Positions 1 to 10,675 of a DNA stretch of 64,000 bases are shown piece after piece. This DNA comes from Dehalococcoidia bacterium (GTDB lineage Bacteria; Chloroflexota; Dehalococcoidia; Lucifugimonadales; UBA3495): the NCBI GenBank assembly GCA_022827095.1, contig JAJDTP010000019.1:124001-188000 (forward strand). The letters are read 5' to 3'. The number at the start of each line of letters is the position of its first letter. Positions within the stretch are counted from its first letter, which is position 1. Position numbers and translations under genes: made by a program. Under the pieces are notes generated by a model. The model searched no databases. It was not told the DNA's origin and saw only the letters and a program-made list of their open reading frames with translations.

Positions 1-521
1 CACTCGGGCGGCAGGATCACCGGCATGCGGTCGTGGATGGGCGCCAGCAGGTCGTTGGCGGCGGTGGTGATGATCACGCAGCTTCCTTGCTCCTGGTCGT
101 CAGGCTGGGCGGCGTACCAGATGCCGGCGAAGGCGACGGGGTCGCCGTCCCGATGCGAGACCCATTGGGGCGTTTTGGCTCGACCCGTCCCGGCCTGCCA
201 TTCGTAGAACCCGTTGGCCGGCACCAGGCAGCGGCGGGAGGCGAACGCGTTGCGGAAGATCGGTCGCTGGTCGATGGTTTCCGACCGGGCGTTGAACAGG
301 AGTCGCGGAGCCGACCTGCTGTTGCGGCTGCGCGACGGTGTCAGGCCCCAGCGAATCATGCCCGCGGCGCGGGCGTCGCCGTTGTTGAGTACCGTGAGGA
401 TCGACGAAGTGGGAGGAATGTTCCAGCGCGGCAGGTAGGAGCCCTGCAGGGGCTCCGGCCCGAAATCGAAATGGCCGGCTAGATCCCCCAGTTCAGCGAA
501 TAAGCCGAACCGCCCGCACAT
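1..521 (-). CDS. yedK: SOS response-associated peptidase (SRAP/HMCES/YedK), C-terminus cut by window edge
   Basis: Translated by hand from the ATG at 521; about 173 residues are present and the frame runs off the left edge without a stop. The protein begins MCGRF, giving the Cys2 that becomes the catalytic N-terminal residue after Met removal. It also has WNIPPT (the conserved Asn), FNARSE, VPANGFYEW (the conserved Glu) and IHDRMP (the conserved His), which together are diagnostic of the SRAP family. Family members crosslink to abasic sites in single-stranded DNA and shield them. The gene starts 12 bases after the dnaN stop on the same strand, so the two are probably cotranscribed, which fits a replication-linked repair role. 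Only the last part of the domain is missing. Confidence 0.95.
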   Translation of the reverse strand, partial: MCGRFGLFAELGDLAGHFDFGPEPLQGSYLPRWNIPPTSSILTVLNNGDARAAGMIRWGLTPSRSRNSRSAPRLLFNARSETIDQRPIFRNAFASRRCLVPANGFYEWQAGTGRAKTPQWVSHRDGDPVAFAGIWYAAQPDDQEQGSCVIITTAANDLLAPIHDRMPVILPPE

Positions 522-533
522 GGCGGGGTGAGC

Positions 534-1694
534 CTACCACTGGACGTACATTGGCATGACCACATGTACGTACCGGTCGGAGTCGGCGGGCCGGAACACT
601 CCCGGGCTGGAGGAGTTGGTCACCTCGATGGCGACCTTGCCGCGTCCCAGCACGTTCACGATGTCCTGGAGGTAGCGCACGTTGAAGGCGATCTTGGCGT
701 CCGCGCCGTCCAATTGATCAATGTCCAGCTCGTCCAGGCTGTCGCCCACTTCCTCGGAGCGCGCGGAAACCTTGAGCTGGCCGCCGTCGCTGGCTTCCTG
801 GGGCATCATTTCCAGCCGCACGATGTTGCTGCCGTCTCGGGCAAAGACTGACGCCGACTGCGTGGCGCGCTTCAGGTCGTCCAGTTCCATCACGGCTCGG
901 GTCTCGAACCGCTCGGGAATGAGCTGCTCGTAGTTCGGGAAGCTACCCTGGAGCAGTTGGGAAACGATCTCAACGTGTTCCAGCTTGAACATGGCCTGCC
1001 CGCGGTCGGGGGACAGGGTCATTTGGATGGGGCTGCTCTGTTCCGAGGCCAGCCGCTGCACTTCCTGCATGGTCCGCGCCGGAACGATCACCTTGATTTC
1101 CTCGTCGACGGACTGTGATATCTGGCCGGAGTAGACCGCCAGGCGGAAGCCGTCGGCGGCGGCCATCACCACGCTGGATTCGTTCAGCTTGAGCTCCACG
1201 CCGGTGAGCACGGGGCGCGATTCGTCGGTGGCGGCCGAGAACGCCACCAGGCTTATCCCGGAACGCAGGACACTGGGGTCGATGTCTATGGCGGTGCCGG
1301 TATCGACCTGGGGAACGGGCGGGAAGTCTACGGCGTCCGCTCCGTTGATGTGGGTCACGGCGCGACCGCAGGCCAGGTGCAAAACGCTGCCCCCGCTGGC
1401 CGGCCCGTCTGCGTCGGGTCCGCCCAGATCGAGGTCGATGCGGTCACTGGGGCGGGTATTGACCCAGTCGGCCAGCAAGCGATGGGGCACGGTTATCGAT
1501 CCTTCTTCCTCGATCATCGCCCCAATCCACGTGGTGATGGCGATTTCGAGGTTGGTGGCGGACAGCATCAGCATGCCCTGATCGGTGCGCAACAGGACGT
1601 TTTGAGTTATTGGCAGCGTCGATCTGCTGGCCACCGCCCGGCTCACTACGCTGAGTCCACGGGCCAAATTTTCCTGAAGACACGACAGTTTCAT
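534..1694 (-). CDS. dnaN: DNA polymerase III beta subunit (sliding clamp)
   Basis: A 386-residue protein of normal clamp length starting MKLSCLQENLARGLSVVSRA, with the three repeated clamp domains. Recognisable blocks are the N-terminal TLPITQNVLL segment, the middle FPPVPQ and PVLTGVE region, and the C-terminal segment ending YVHVVMPMYVQW. The DnaN C-terminal signature is usually MPM(R/K), so this ending is a near match. The protein dimerises as a ring on DNA and tethers polymerase III and other clamp clients. It lies upstream of the SRAP gene and is divergent from the AlaX gene. No dnaA or recF is visible, so the usual dnaA-dnaN order cannot be assessed here. Confidence 0.97.
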   Translation of the reverse strand: MKLSCLQENLARGLSVVSRAVASRSTLPITQNVLLRTDQGMLMLSATNLEIAITTWIGAMIEEEGSITVPHRLLADWVNTRPSDRIDLDLGGPDADGPASGGSVLHLACGRAVTHINGADAVDFPPVPQVDTGTAIDIDPSVLRSGISLVAFSAATDESRPVLTGVELKLNESSVVMAAADGFRLAVYSGQISQSVDEEIKVIVPARTMQEVQRLASEQSSPIQMTLSPDRGQAMFKLEHVEIVSQLLQGSFPNYEQLIPERFETRAVMELDDLKRATQSASVFARDGSNIVRLEMMPQEASDGGQLKVSARSEEVGDSLDELDIDQLDGADAKIAFNVRYLQDIVNVLGRGKVAIEVTNSSSPGVFRPADSDRYVHVVMPMYVQW

Positions 1695-1725
1695 CTCTAA
1701 TCAACCCATATTCGGAATGCGGCAA

Positions 1726-1754
1726 ATTATAGCATGGGGGTCGCTTGATATAAT
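1726..1754. promoter_or_regulatory. Candidate divergent promoters for dnaN and alaX
   Basis: Between the divergent dnaN and AlaX genes, attata at 1726-1731 reads TATAAT on the minus strand, and tataat at 1749-1754 reads TATAAT on the plus strand, exactly 17 bases apart. Each hexamer could be a -10 element for its own gene. No good TTGACA-like -35 box is visible for either, and the two elements would occlude each other. This is inferred from motif and position only. Confidence 0.35.
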
Positions 1755-1802
1755 GCGGGGCATTCCAACACCGATCGCGCCGCGACCCATGGCGAGGTTA
1801 GC

Positions 1803-2522
1803 ATGACCGAGTTGCTGTTCCTGAACGATGCCTACGTATCCGAGTTCGATGCCACCGTCACGGAGGTGACGGGCGACGGAGGGGTGATGCTGGACCGTAC
1901 CGCGTTCTACATCGGAGGCGGAGGGCAGCCCTGCGACGTGGGTAGGCTGGTGGATGCGTCGGGGGTCGAGTTCAAGGTTACCAAGGCCGCGCGGGCCGGT
2001 GGTTCCATTGTGCATACGATAGACGGTTCGGCCCGGCCCGCCGTTGGGACCGCGGTGCGTGGGGCCATCGACTGGGAGCGGCGGTATCGTCTGATGCGAA
2101 CGCACACGGCCCTGCACATCCTTTGCGGCGTCGTTTGGCGGGATTACGGGGCGCTGGTCACGGGCGGTGACATGCAGCCCGGCCGCGCGCGCATGGATTT
2201 TGAGCTGGAGAACATGTCGGCCGAGTTCGCCGATGAGATCGAGGCGCGCATCAACGCGGAGGTGGCGGCAGGGCGGGACATCGGGGTTGGCTTCCTGAGC
2301 CGGCACGAGGCCGACGCCCACCCGGACCTGATCCGCACCAAGATCAACCTCCTGCCGGCGGCGGTCACCGAAGTGCGGACCATCGACATACAGGGTCTGG
2401 ATCTGCAGGCTGACGGCGGCACGCACGTGCGCAACACCAGTGAGGTGGGCCGCATCGAGGTGGTCGGCCACGAGAGCAAGGGGCGGATCAACAAGCGCCT
2501 GCGCATCGCCCTGGCCGACTGA
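1803..2522 (+). CDS. alaX: Alanyl-tRNA editing protein, AlaX-M type
   Basis: A 239-residue stand-alone homologue of the AlaRS editing domain. It has the glycine-rich stretch with GGGGQP near residues 38-42, the zinc-binding HTALH at 101-105 (HxxxH), and a second motif DGGTH at 204-208. In AlaRS the last motif is CGGTH; here the Cys position is Asp204, leaving His208 as the remaining ligand of that pair. Such proteins hydrolyse mischarged Ser-tRNA(Ala) or Gly-tRNA(Ala). The length and GGGGQP loop fit the AlaX-M class. It is divergent from dnaN and stands alone. Confidence 0.9.
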   Translation: MTELLFLNDAYVSEFDATVTEVTGDGGVMLDRTAFYIGGGGQPCDVGRLVDASGVEFKVTKAARAGGSIVHTIDGSARPAVGTAVRGAIDWERRYRLMRTHTALHILCGVVWRDYGALVTGGDMQPGRARMDFELENMSAEFADEIEARINAEVAAGRDIGVGFLSRHEADAHPDLIRTKINLLPAAVTEVRTIDIQGLDLQADGGTHVRNTSEVGRIEVVGHESKGRINKRLRIALAD

Positions 2523-2581
2523 ATGGATGGCGTGTAAGATCCTACGCCGCTGTGGAACCCATAACGAGGGATAAATCACAC

Positions 2582-4584
<2,003 letters not shown>

Positions 4585-4588
<4 letters not shown>

Positions 4589-4942
4589 AGGCTTTCCAGC
4601 AAGTGTATGAAGTCGGCTATCTCGCCTTTCCCATGGCGAATTATTCTTTCGTCGGGTGGGCCGCCGTAAAATCGCGAGTGGAACCAGTTTGCCAGAGCAT
4701 AGTTAGGTGTACAGAACTGCCGGAGCGCCCTCGTCATCAACCAAGCGCATCACGATTTCTTCCAGGTCCCGGTGCGCGCCGTGAGGCCAACCGCGCTGCA
4801 TCGCAACCGCTTTGATAGAGTGGGCAGCGGCGCCCCAGATCTTGTTGCCAGCTTCTTCTAACTCGCCACGCTCCACCTCGTCATCCACCAGTTCCAGGAA
4901 ATGCCAGCTCCGCTCCAAGTGGTAGTCGATGGTTGTGGTCAT
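4585..4942 (-). pseudogene. PaREP1-like small helical protein, interrupted by a frameshift
   Basis: One frame from the ATG at 4942 gives 79 residues ending LVDDEGAPAVLYT. It includes KIWGAAAHSIKAVAMQRGW, a pattern I associate with the PaREP1 family. The overlapping +1 frame is open from about 4747 down to a TAG at 4585 and continues the same protein with ALANWFHSRFYGG and GEIADFIHLLESL. That second part matches the second half (SLHGNFYEGH and LSELVPLL) of the intact relative at 11603-12055. The simplest reading is a single-base indel between 4703 and 4747, natural or from assembly. The stop overlaps the hyuA stop by three bases, end to end. Function unknown; the helices resemble HEPN-type domains, which is inference. 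Confidence 0.7.
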
Positions 4943-5046
4943 TGCGATGATCCTCGGGCCATTAGCAGTATCTTACTGTAGCATCGGCAGTGCTTGACTG
5001 TAAAATCCGTTCGTAACCCTTCACCTGTTACCCTAATTGTGATGCT

Positions 5047-5874
5047 ATGACCCTTCCTGATATTTCACGCCTCTCAGTGCTGGCCTGTTACGCCCATCCG
5101 GACGACGAAGGGTTTGCCTCGGGCGGACTGCTTGCGATGCTTGCGGCCGGCGGGGCCCGGGTCACTCTGGTCTGCGCCACCAACGGCGACATCGGTGAGA
5201 TCAGCGACCCCGCGCTGGCAACGCCCGAAAACCTGTGGCAGGTCCGCAAGCAGGAACTGCGCAACGCCATGGACATCACCGGCATCAACGACATCAGGTT
5301 CCTGGACTACCGGGACAGCGGCATGGAAGGCTGGGATGACAACCACCACCCAAATGCCTACCGCAACGCCGACACCGGAGCCGTGGTGGAACGGTTGCGC
5401 GGCATCATCGCCGAGGTCGACGCGCACCTCGTCATAACCCACGACCCAACCGGCGGCTACGGCCACCCCGACCACAAGACCATGTGCGCCCACGCCACCG
5501 CTGCCGCCGAACGGGCCTCCGACCCCGACGGGGCCACGCCCCTGCTGTACTACGTCTGCTTCCCCCGCAGCGTATTCCAGCGCATGTGGCAGGAGATGAC
5601 CGACCGTGACATCATGCCGCCCTTCGCCGTGGACGCGGTGGATACCCTGGGTACGCCCGACGGCGAAGTGACCACCACGCTGGACATCTCACCGTGGGTA
5701 GAGACCAAGATAGCGTCCCTCTCGTGCCACCGCACCCAGATCAGCAGCGACGGCCCCTTCGAGCAATTGCCGCCGGAGGTGATGCGCCGGCTGATGGGAA
5801 CGGAGTACTATCAACTGGCTGCGCCGGCAGGGGCGGTGGACTTGCTGGCAGCCTTGCAGGAGGTCTCAATCTGA
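5047..5874 (+). CDS. PIG-L family (LmbE-like) zinc-dependent deacetylase
   Basis: A 275-residue protein with the family signature AHPDDEGFASGG near residues 16-27, where His17 and Asp20 are the expected zinc ligands. A second HPDHK motif after GYG carries the later zinc His. Family members remove N-acetyl groups from GlcNAc-containing conjugates such as GlcNAc-inositol, mycothiol and bacillithiol precursors, or act on other amides. No thiol-biosynthesis partner is nearby. The start is the ATG at 5047; no strong ribosome-binding site is visible. It ends one base before the TIR-like gene at 5876, so the two may be cotranscribed. Confidence 0.9.
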   Translation: MTLPDISRLSVLACYAHPDDEGFASGGLLAMLAAGGARVTLVCATNGDIGEISDPALATPENLWQVRKQELRNAMDITGINDIRFLDYRDSGMEGWDDNHHPNAYRNADTGAVVERLRGIIAEVDAHLVITHDPTGGYGHPDHKTMCAHATAAAERASDPDGATPLLYYVCFPRSVFQRMWQEMTDRDIMPPFAVDAVDTLGTPDGEVTTTLDISPWVETKIASLSCHRTQISSDGPFEQLPPEVMRRLMGTEYYQLAAPAGAVDLLAALQEVSI

Positions 5875-5875
5875 C

Positions 5876-6775
5876 ATGCCGTTTTATCACGTTCGGATTA
5901 CCCGAAAATCGAATCGCAGCGAAGATGAGATTCGATTGGACCTGAGTCGCCCGGAACTTGAAGAGCGTTTCTTGGTACCATATCGGGATGGTTCTGCGAT
6001 AACGGTGCAGGGCTCTACTGTAGACCCTGATGACATCGACCGGATCAAAATCAGCGTTACGGAAGAAGATTCAGACTATTGGCTCCCGATCGTGCGACGT
6101 GAACGAGCCGCTAGTGGCGTTGTCGCCATAGGCATAAGCGACGAATGGTACGTCACGGGCAAAGGGCAAGACGTTACCGACGAGCTTATCGTGAGACCGC
6201 CCGGGAGACCAGGGAAAGTCGAAGCCGTATCTGCGCCTAGCCTGGCACTCCCTACCAATACTAGGGAGGTTTTCGTAGTTCATGGAAGGAATGCAAAAGC
6301 GCGAGACGCATTGTTTTCCTTCCTGAGGGCCATCGACCTCCATCCCCTGGAGTGGTCGCAGGCCGTTCAAGCCACCGGCAAACCCATGCCTTACATCGGC
6401 GAAATCCTAGATGCTGCGTTCTCACACGCCTCAGCAGTTGTTGTCCTAATGACACCGGATGACGAAGCACGGCTTAGGTCAGCGTTCCGCGAAGAGAACG
6501 CACCTCCCTTTGAGACAGATCTGACTGGACAGGCCAGACCGAATGTGTTGTTCGAAGCCGGTATGGCGATGGGTCGAAACCAAGACAGAACCATCCTTGT
6601 AGAACTTGGTGCGTTGCGGCCGTTCAGCGATGTAGCTGGACTGCACGTTATTCGACTTGATAATACTCCACAGCGACGTCAGGAATTAGCGAACAGACTC
6701 AAGCTTGCTGGATGTCCAATTTATCTTGAAGGCACCGATTGGTATACGGTCGGTGACTTCACGGTCACGGACTAA
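5876..6775 (+). CDS. TIR-like nucleotide-binding protein (CAP12/PycTIR-type domain)
   Basis: A 299-residue protein in two parts. Residues 1 to about 120 are a charged beta-rich region (LDLSRPELEERFLVPYRDG) of unknown role. Residues 131-290 form a TIR-like domain: EVFVVHGRNAKARDALFSFL at 131-150, VVVLMTPDDEA, and ARPNVLFEAGMAMGR, in which Glu227 sits where TIR NADases place their catalytic Glu. The domain matches the predicted nucleotide-binding TIR-like family used as effectors in CBASS and Pycsar. No cyclase, TM segment or STING domain is encoded beside it. The DNA is visibly AT-richer than its neighbours (26 of 60 bases at 5881-5940 are G or C, against 38 of 60 at 7081-7140), suggesting acquisition. 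Confidence 0.8.
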   Translation: MPFYHVRITRKSNRSEDEIRLDLSRPELEERFLVPYRDGSAITVQGSTVDPDDIDRIKISVTEEDSDYWLPIVRRERAASGVVAIGISDEWYVTGKGQDVTDELIVRPPGRPGKVEAVSAPSLALPTNTREVFVVHGRNAKARDALFSFLRAIDLHPLEWSQAVQATGKPMPYIGEILDAAFSHASAVVVLMTPDDEARLRSAFREENAPPFETDLTGQARPNVLFEAGMAMGRNQDRTILVELGALRPFSDVAGLHVIRLDNTPQRRQELANRLKLAGCPIYLEGTDWYTVGDFTVTD

Positions 6776-6845
6776 GCATCGCCGGTGGTTCAGACCTGCG
6801 ACCATCGGTCGAGTGTTTCAACCGATGAAGGAGACACAGTGATTT

Positions 6846-8444
6846 ATGCCCGTTGACGCCATCAGCTTGGAAGTGTTCAAGAACATGTTTATCTCCGTTT
6901 CCGAGGAGATGGGCGTGGCTTTGCAGCGCACCAGCTACTCCACCAATATGAAGGAACGGCAGGACTTTTCCTGCGCGCTGTTCAATCCTGCCGCCGAAAT
7001 GGTGGCGCAGGCCGCGCACCAACCGGTACACCTGGGGGCGATGCCGGCCTCGGTGCAGGCGGCCCTGCAGACCTTCCCCCGCGGACTGCGCCCGGGGGAT
7101 ATCGTTATTCTCAACGATCCCTACCTGGGCGGTTCGCACCTGCCGGACATCACGCTGGTGGCCCCGGCCTACATTGATACCGACGACGGCAAACAACTGA
7201 TCGGCTACGTCAGTAACCGGGGCCATCACTCCGACGTGGGCGGCATGGCCCCCGGCTCCATGCCCCTGTCAACCGAGCTTTACCAGGAAGGGATGATCAT
7301 TCCGCCCCTGAAGTTGTCACGGGCTGGGCGCATCAACCACGAGGTGATCGCCCTGATCTGCCGCAACTCGCGGACGCCCGAAGACCGGCAGGGCGACCTG
7401 GCCGCGCAGATCGCATCCATCCGGGTGGGCGACAAGCGTCTGACTGAGATCGCCGAGAGGTACGGCTTGGACGAAACCCTCGAGCACATGGACGCGCTGC
7501 TGGACTACTCGGAACGGCTGACCCGTCGTCGCATCACCGAAATACCCGACGGCACCTACAACGTGACTGACTACATGGACGACGACGGTCTCACGGAAGA
7601 GCCGGTGCGCATCTCGGTGGCGGTGACCGTGGACGGCGACCGGATGAAGATCGACTTCACTGGAACAGCCGACCAGCGACCGGGCTGCATCAATGCGCCG
7701 CGCGCCGTCACAGTGTCCGCCAGCCTTTACGTGGTGCGCTGCGTCGTCGGGGACGAGGCGCCGGCCAACCAAGGCTGCCTGCGGCCGGTGGAGGTCATCA
7801 CCCCCCGCGGGAGCCTGGTGGACCCGCTGCCCCAGCGCGGCGTGGCCGGCGGCAACGTGGAGACGTCCCAGCGCATCACCGACGTGCTCCTGGCGGCCAT
7901 GAGCCAGGCCATGCCGGATCGTATCCCCGCCTCATCCCAGGGCACCATGAACAACATGATCATCGGCGGGCACGACATCTCCCGCGACAAGCCCTACGTG
8001 TACTACGAGACCATCGGCGGCGGCATGGGCGCGCGGCCGGACAAAGATGGCGTGTCCGGCATCCACACCCACATGACCAACACGATGAACACCCCCGTGG
8101 AGGCGCTGGAGTTCGCCTTCCCGCTGCGTCTGCGCCGCTATGCGCTACGCCGTGGGTCGGGCGGCGATGGGCTGCACAGGGGCGGCGACGGCCTGATCCG
8201 CGACGTGGAGTTCCTCAGTCCTGCCCGTGTCACCGTCCTGTCCGAGCGTCGGCGGTACGCCCCGCCCGGCTACCACGGCGGGCACCACGGCGAACATGGC
8301 GAGAACGTGTTGCTCAAGGGTGGATACGAGGAGGTCCACCTGGCCGGCAAGGAGACGCTCGACGTGGAGGCCGGCGACGTACTGAGCATCCGGACTCCTG
8401 GCGGTGGTGGCTGGGGCGCGCCGGCGGACCAACATCGTCATTAA
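6846..8444 (+). CDS. hyuB: Hydantoinase/oxoprolinase family protein, B subunit (HyuB-like)
   Basis: A 532-residue protein with HyuB hallmarks. It begins [20 protein letters not shown] and has [47 protein letters not shown] and, at the end, [15 protein letters not shown]. The B subunit works with HyuA in ATP-dependent opening of cyclic amides, or in related carboxylase complexes. AAGGAGA at 6828-6834 lies 11 bases upstream of the ATG. Its A-subunit partner ends 2.2 kb upstream, an unusual separation because these genes are usually adjacent. Substrate is unknown. Confidence 0.93.
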   Translation: MPVDAISLEVFKNMFISVSEEMGVALQRTSYSTNMKERQDFSCALFNPAAEMVAQAAHQPVHLGAMPASVQAALQTFPRGLRPGDIVILNDPYLGGSHLPDITLVAPAYIDTDDGKQLIGYVSNRGHHSDVGGMAPGSMPLSTELYQEGMIIPPLKLSRAGRINHEVIALICRNSRTPEDRQGDLAAQIASIRVGDKRLTEIAERYGLDETLEHMDALLDYSERLTRRRITEIPDGTYNVTDYMDDDGLTEEPVRISVAVTVDGDRMKIDFTGTADQRPGCINAPRAVTVSASLYVVRCVVGDEAPANQGCLRPVEVITPRGSLVDPLPQRGVAGGNVETSQRITDVLLAAMSQAMPDRIPASSQGTMNNMIIGGHDISRDKPYVYYETIGGGMGARPDKDGVSGIHTHMTNTMNTPVEALEFAFPLRLRRYALRRGSGGDGLHRGGDGLIRDVEFLSPARVTVLSERRRYAPPGYHGGHHGEHGENVLLKGGYEEVHLAGKETLDVEAGDVLSIRTPGGGGWGAPADQHRH

Positions 8445-8514
8445 TTTACCGGGATGCACAGGATATACAAGATAAACAGGATATTTATTCATTTATCCTG
8501 TCCATCCCGGTAAA
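8445..8514. repeat. Intergenic inverted repeat, short form of the CAGGAT family
   Basis: Two 21-base arms, 8445-8465 and 8494-8514, are inverted complements with one mismatch and enclose a 28-base AT-rich loop. It lies between the hyuB stop and the glycosylase start. The CAGGATA core inside the arms resembles longer elements at 29938-30047, 44056-44167 and 61260-61371. It could fold as a hairpin and act as a terminator, although no poly-T tract follows. Confidence 0.75.
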
Positions 8515-8518
8515 AAGA

Positions 8519-9223
8519 ATGTCAGCTATTGCGAACATTGCCAGTATTGACGAAGTGCAGCGGCGGGTGGTCGCCTGCCGGGCCTGCCCACGGCTGGTGG
8601 AATGGCGGGAGGAGACCGCGCGGGTCAAGCGGCGGATGTACCGTGAGGAGGAGTACTGGGGTCGCCCGCTGGCGGCCTTTGGCGATCCTGAAGCCCGCCT
8701 GCTGATCGTCGGCCTGGCGCCGGCGGCCCACGGCGGCAACCGAACTGGCAGGATGTTCACCGGCGACCGCAGCGGCGATTGGCTGTTCGGCGCGTTGCAC
8801 CGGGCCGGTTTCGCCAACCAGCCCGAGTCGGTGCGCCCGGGCGACGGACTGGAACTGCGCGGTGCGTTAATCACCGCTGCGGCCCGCTGTGCGCCGCCGG
8901 CCAACAAGCCGACCCGTGAGGAGTTGGCAGCCTGTCAGCCCTACATCGCTCGCGAAATCGAGTTGCTCGCTGACCTGCGGGCGGTCGTGGCCCTGGGTCG
9001 CATCGGCTTCGATGCCTTCCTGCGGGCCTATGCTGCCGCCGGACGCACGCCGCCCAAGCGCAAACCACCCTTTGGGCACGACGTGGCGACCCTGTTGCCC
9101 GACGGCGGGCCGCTGCTGATCGCCTGCTATCACCCCAGCCAGCAGAACACGCAGACCGGCCGGCTCACCGAACCGATGCTGGACGCGGTGTTCGCCCGAG
9201 CGTGGGACGCCTGCGGGTTCTGA
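8519..9223 (+). CDS. Uracil-DNA glycosylase, family 5 (UDGb) type
   Basis: A 234-residue protein. CRAC at 20-23 and two later cysteines ([10 protein letters not shown] and AACQPY) give the four-cysteine iron-sulfur pattern of family 4/5 glycosylases. Motif 1 is [19 protein letters not shown] and motif 2 is [10 protein letters not shown]. Both are the UDGb form, which lacks the usual catalytic Asp/Asn of motif 1 and has a broad substrate range (uracil, hypoxanthine and others). It excises deaminated bases from DNA. The ATG at 8519 follows immediately after the inverted repeat. Confidence 0.92.
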   Translation: MSAIANIASIDEVQRRVVACRACPRLVEWREETARVKRRMYREEEYWGRPLAAFGDPEARLLIVGLAPAAHGGNRTGRMFTGDRSGDWLFGALHRAGFANQPESVRPGDGLELRGALITAAARCAPPANKPTREELAACQPYIAREIELLADLRAVVALGRIGFDAFLRAYAAAGRTPPKRKPPFGHDVATLLPDGGPLLIACYHPSQQNTQTGRLTEPMLDAVFARAWDACGF

Positions 9224-9237
9224 GTTCGTTTCATGCC

Positions 9238-9296
9238 CCGCTCATGGTGAGCCGGTCGAACCACGAGCGGGCCCTTCGACAGGCTCAGGACGAGCG
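9238..9296. repeat. Single palindromic intergenic repeat (TTCGAC...GAGCGG type)
   Basis: Arms at 9238-9260 and 9274-9296 form an imperfect inverted repeat (ccgctcatggtgag pairs with ctcaggacgagcgg; gtcgaa pairs with ttcgac). It resembles a widespread class of bacterial palindromic repeats containing TTCGACAGGCTCAG. This is the only copy I found here. Confidence 0.6.
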
Positions 9297-9450
9297 GAAT
9301 GGTGAGTGATGTGGAACTTTGGAAGTGCCCGTCTGCCGGGGATTTCGCCGGTTTTACACCCTCAAGCGCAGCGGGTATCATGCTGGCACCATTCAGCAAT
9401 CCCGATGGCAGAGGCTAACTGCCATCCCCATGCCCCAAGGAGGCCCCAAA

Positions 9451-10650
9451 ATGCGAGGAGTAGCCATAGTTTCCCCGGTCCGCACCGCCGTCGGCAATTT
9501 CGGCGGAGCGCTGCGTGACGTGCCCGCCGCCGAACTGGCGTCCACCGTCATCCAGGCCGCGCTGGAACGCAGCGGCGTGGACCCGGCCAGGGTCGATGAC
9601 GTGATCCTGGGCCACGGCTACCCGTCCGGCGAAAACCCTGCCATTGGCCGCCTGGCTAGCCTCAAGGCAGGCTTGCCCATCGAGGTGCCCGGCTACCAGC
9701 TGGACCGCCGCTGCTCCTCGGGCCTCCAGGCCATCCTCAACGCCTCCATGCTGATCCAGACCGAGAACGCCGACGTAGTCATCGCCGGGGGCGCCGAGAG
9801 CATGAGCAGCGCGGAGTTCTACAGCAACGAGTCACGCTGGGGCGCGCGATTTGGCTCGGTGACCTTCCATGATCGGCTGGCCCGCGCTCGCGTCACCATC
9901 GCGCCGGACGAGCGGTTCGGTCCCATCCCCGGCGGCATGGTCGAAACTGCCGAGAACCTGGCCCGCGAGTACGAAATTCCCCGTGAGGAGCAGGACGAGT
10001 ACGCCCTGCGCAGCCACCAGCGCGCTGTGGCCGCCCGTGACTCCGGCAAGTTCGCCGACGAGATCGTGCCGGTGAGCATCCCCCAGCGCCGCGGCGATCC
10101 CAAGATCTTCGACGCTGATGAAGGCCCCCGTGCTGACACCACCATGGAGGTGCTGGGCCGGTTGCGCCCGGTGATGCGTGACGGCGTGGTGACGGCGGGC
10201 AACGCCAGCAGCCAGAATGACGCTGCTTCCGTCTGCCTGGTGGTGGCCGAGGACAAGCTGGAAGAGCTGGGACTGGAGCCCATGGCCTTCCTGCGCGGCT
10301 GGGCGGTGACCGGTTGCCATCCCGCCACCATGGGCATCGGTCCGGTCCCAGCGGTGAACAAGGTCATGGACAAGATCGGCATGACGCTGGGCGACATGGA
10401 CATCATCGAGCTGAACGAAGCCTTCGCGGCCCAGGTGCTTGCCGTGCTGCGCGAGTGGCAGCTTCCCCACGAGGACAACCTGAACGTGAACGGTTCCGGC
10501 ATCTCCCTGGGCCATCCCATCGCGGCCACCGGCGCCCGCATCCTCACCACCATGCTCCACGAGATGCAGCGCCAGGACGCCCAATGGGGCCTGGAGACCA
10601 TGTGCGTGGGCGGCGGCCAGGGCGTGGCGGCGGTGTTCGAGCGGAAGTAG
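9451..10650 (+). CDS. Thiolase family acetyl-CoA acetyltransferase
   Basis: A 399-residue thiolase of standard length. The nucleophile is Cys88 in DRRCSSGLQAI; NEAFAAQVL, the GHP motif in GISLGHPIAATGAR (catalytic His), and CVGGGQG (catalytic Cys near the C-terminus) are all present. It catalyses reversible thiolytic cleavage of 3-ketoacyl-CoA or condensation of two acetyl-CoA. I chose the ATG at 9451 because AGGAGG is at 9438-9443 with good spacing; an upstream in-frame start at 9319 would add about 44 unlikely residues. No other beta-oxidation gene is adjacent, so degradative versus biosynthetic role cannot be told. Confidence 0.95.
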   Translation: MRGVAIVSPVRTAVGNFGGALRDVPAAELASTVIQAALERSGVDPARVDDVILGHGYPSGENPAIGRLASLKAGLPIEVPGYQLDRRCSSGLQAILNASMLIQTENADVVIAGGAESMSSAEFYSNESRWGARFGSVTFHDRLARARVTIAPDERFGPIPGGMVETAENLAREYEIPREEQDEYALRSHQRAVAARDSGKFADEIVPVSIPQRRGDPKIFDADEGPRADTTMEVLGRLRPVMRDGVVTAGNASSQNDAASVCLVVAEDKLEELGLEPMAFLRGWAVTGCHPATMGIGPVPAVNKVMDKIGMTLGDMDIIELNEAFAAQVLAVLREWQLPHEDNLNVNGSGISLGHPIAATGARILTTMLHEMQRQDAQWGLETMCVGGGQGVAAVFERK

Positions 10651-10675
10651 TAGAGATGGGCCGGCAAGGTTAGTG

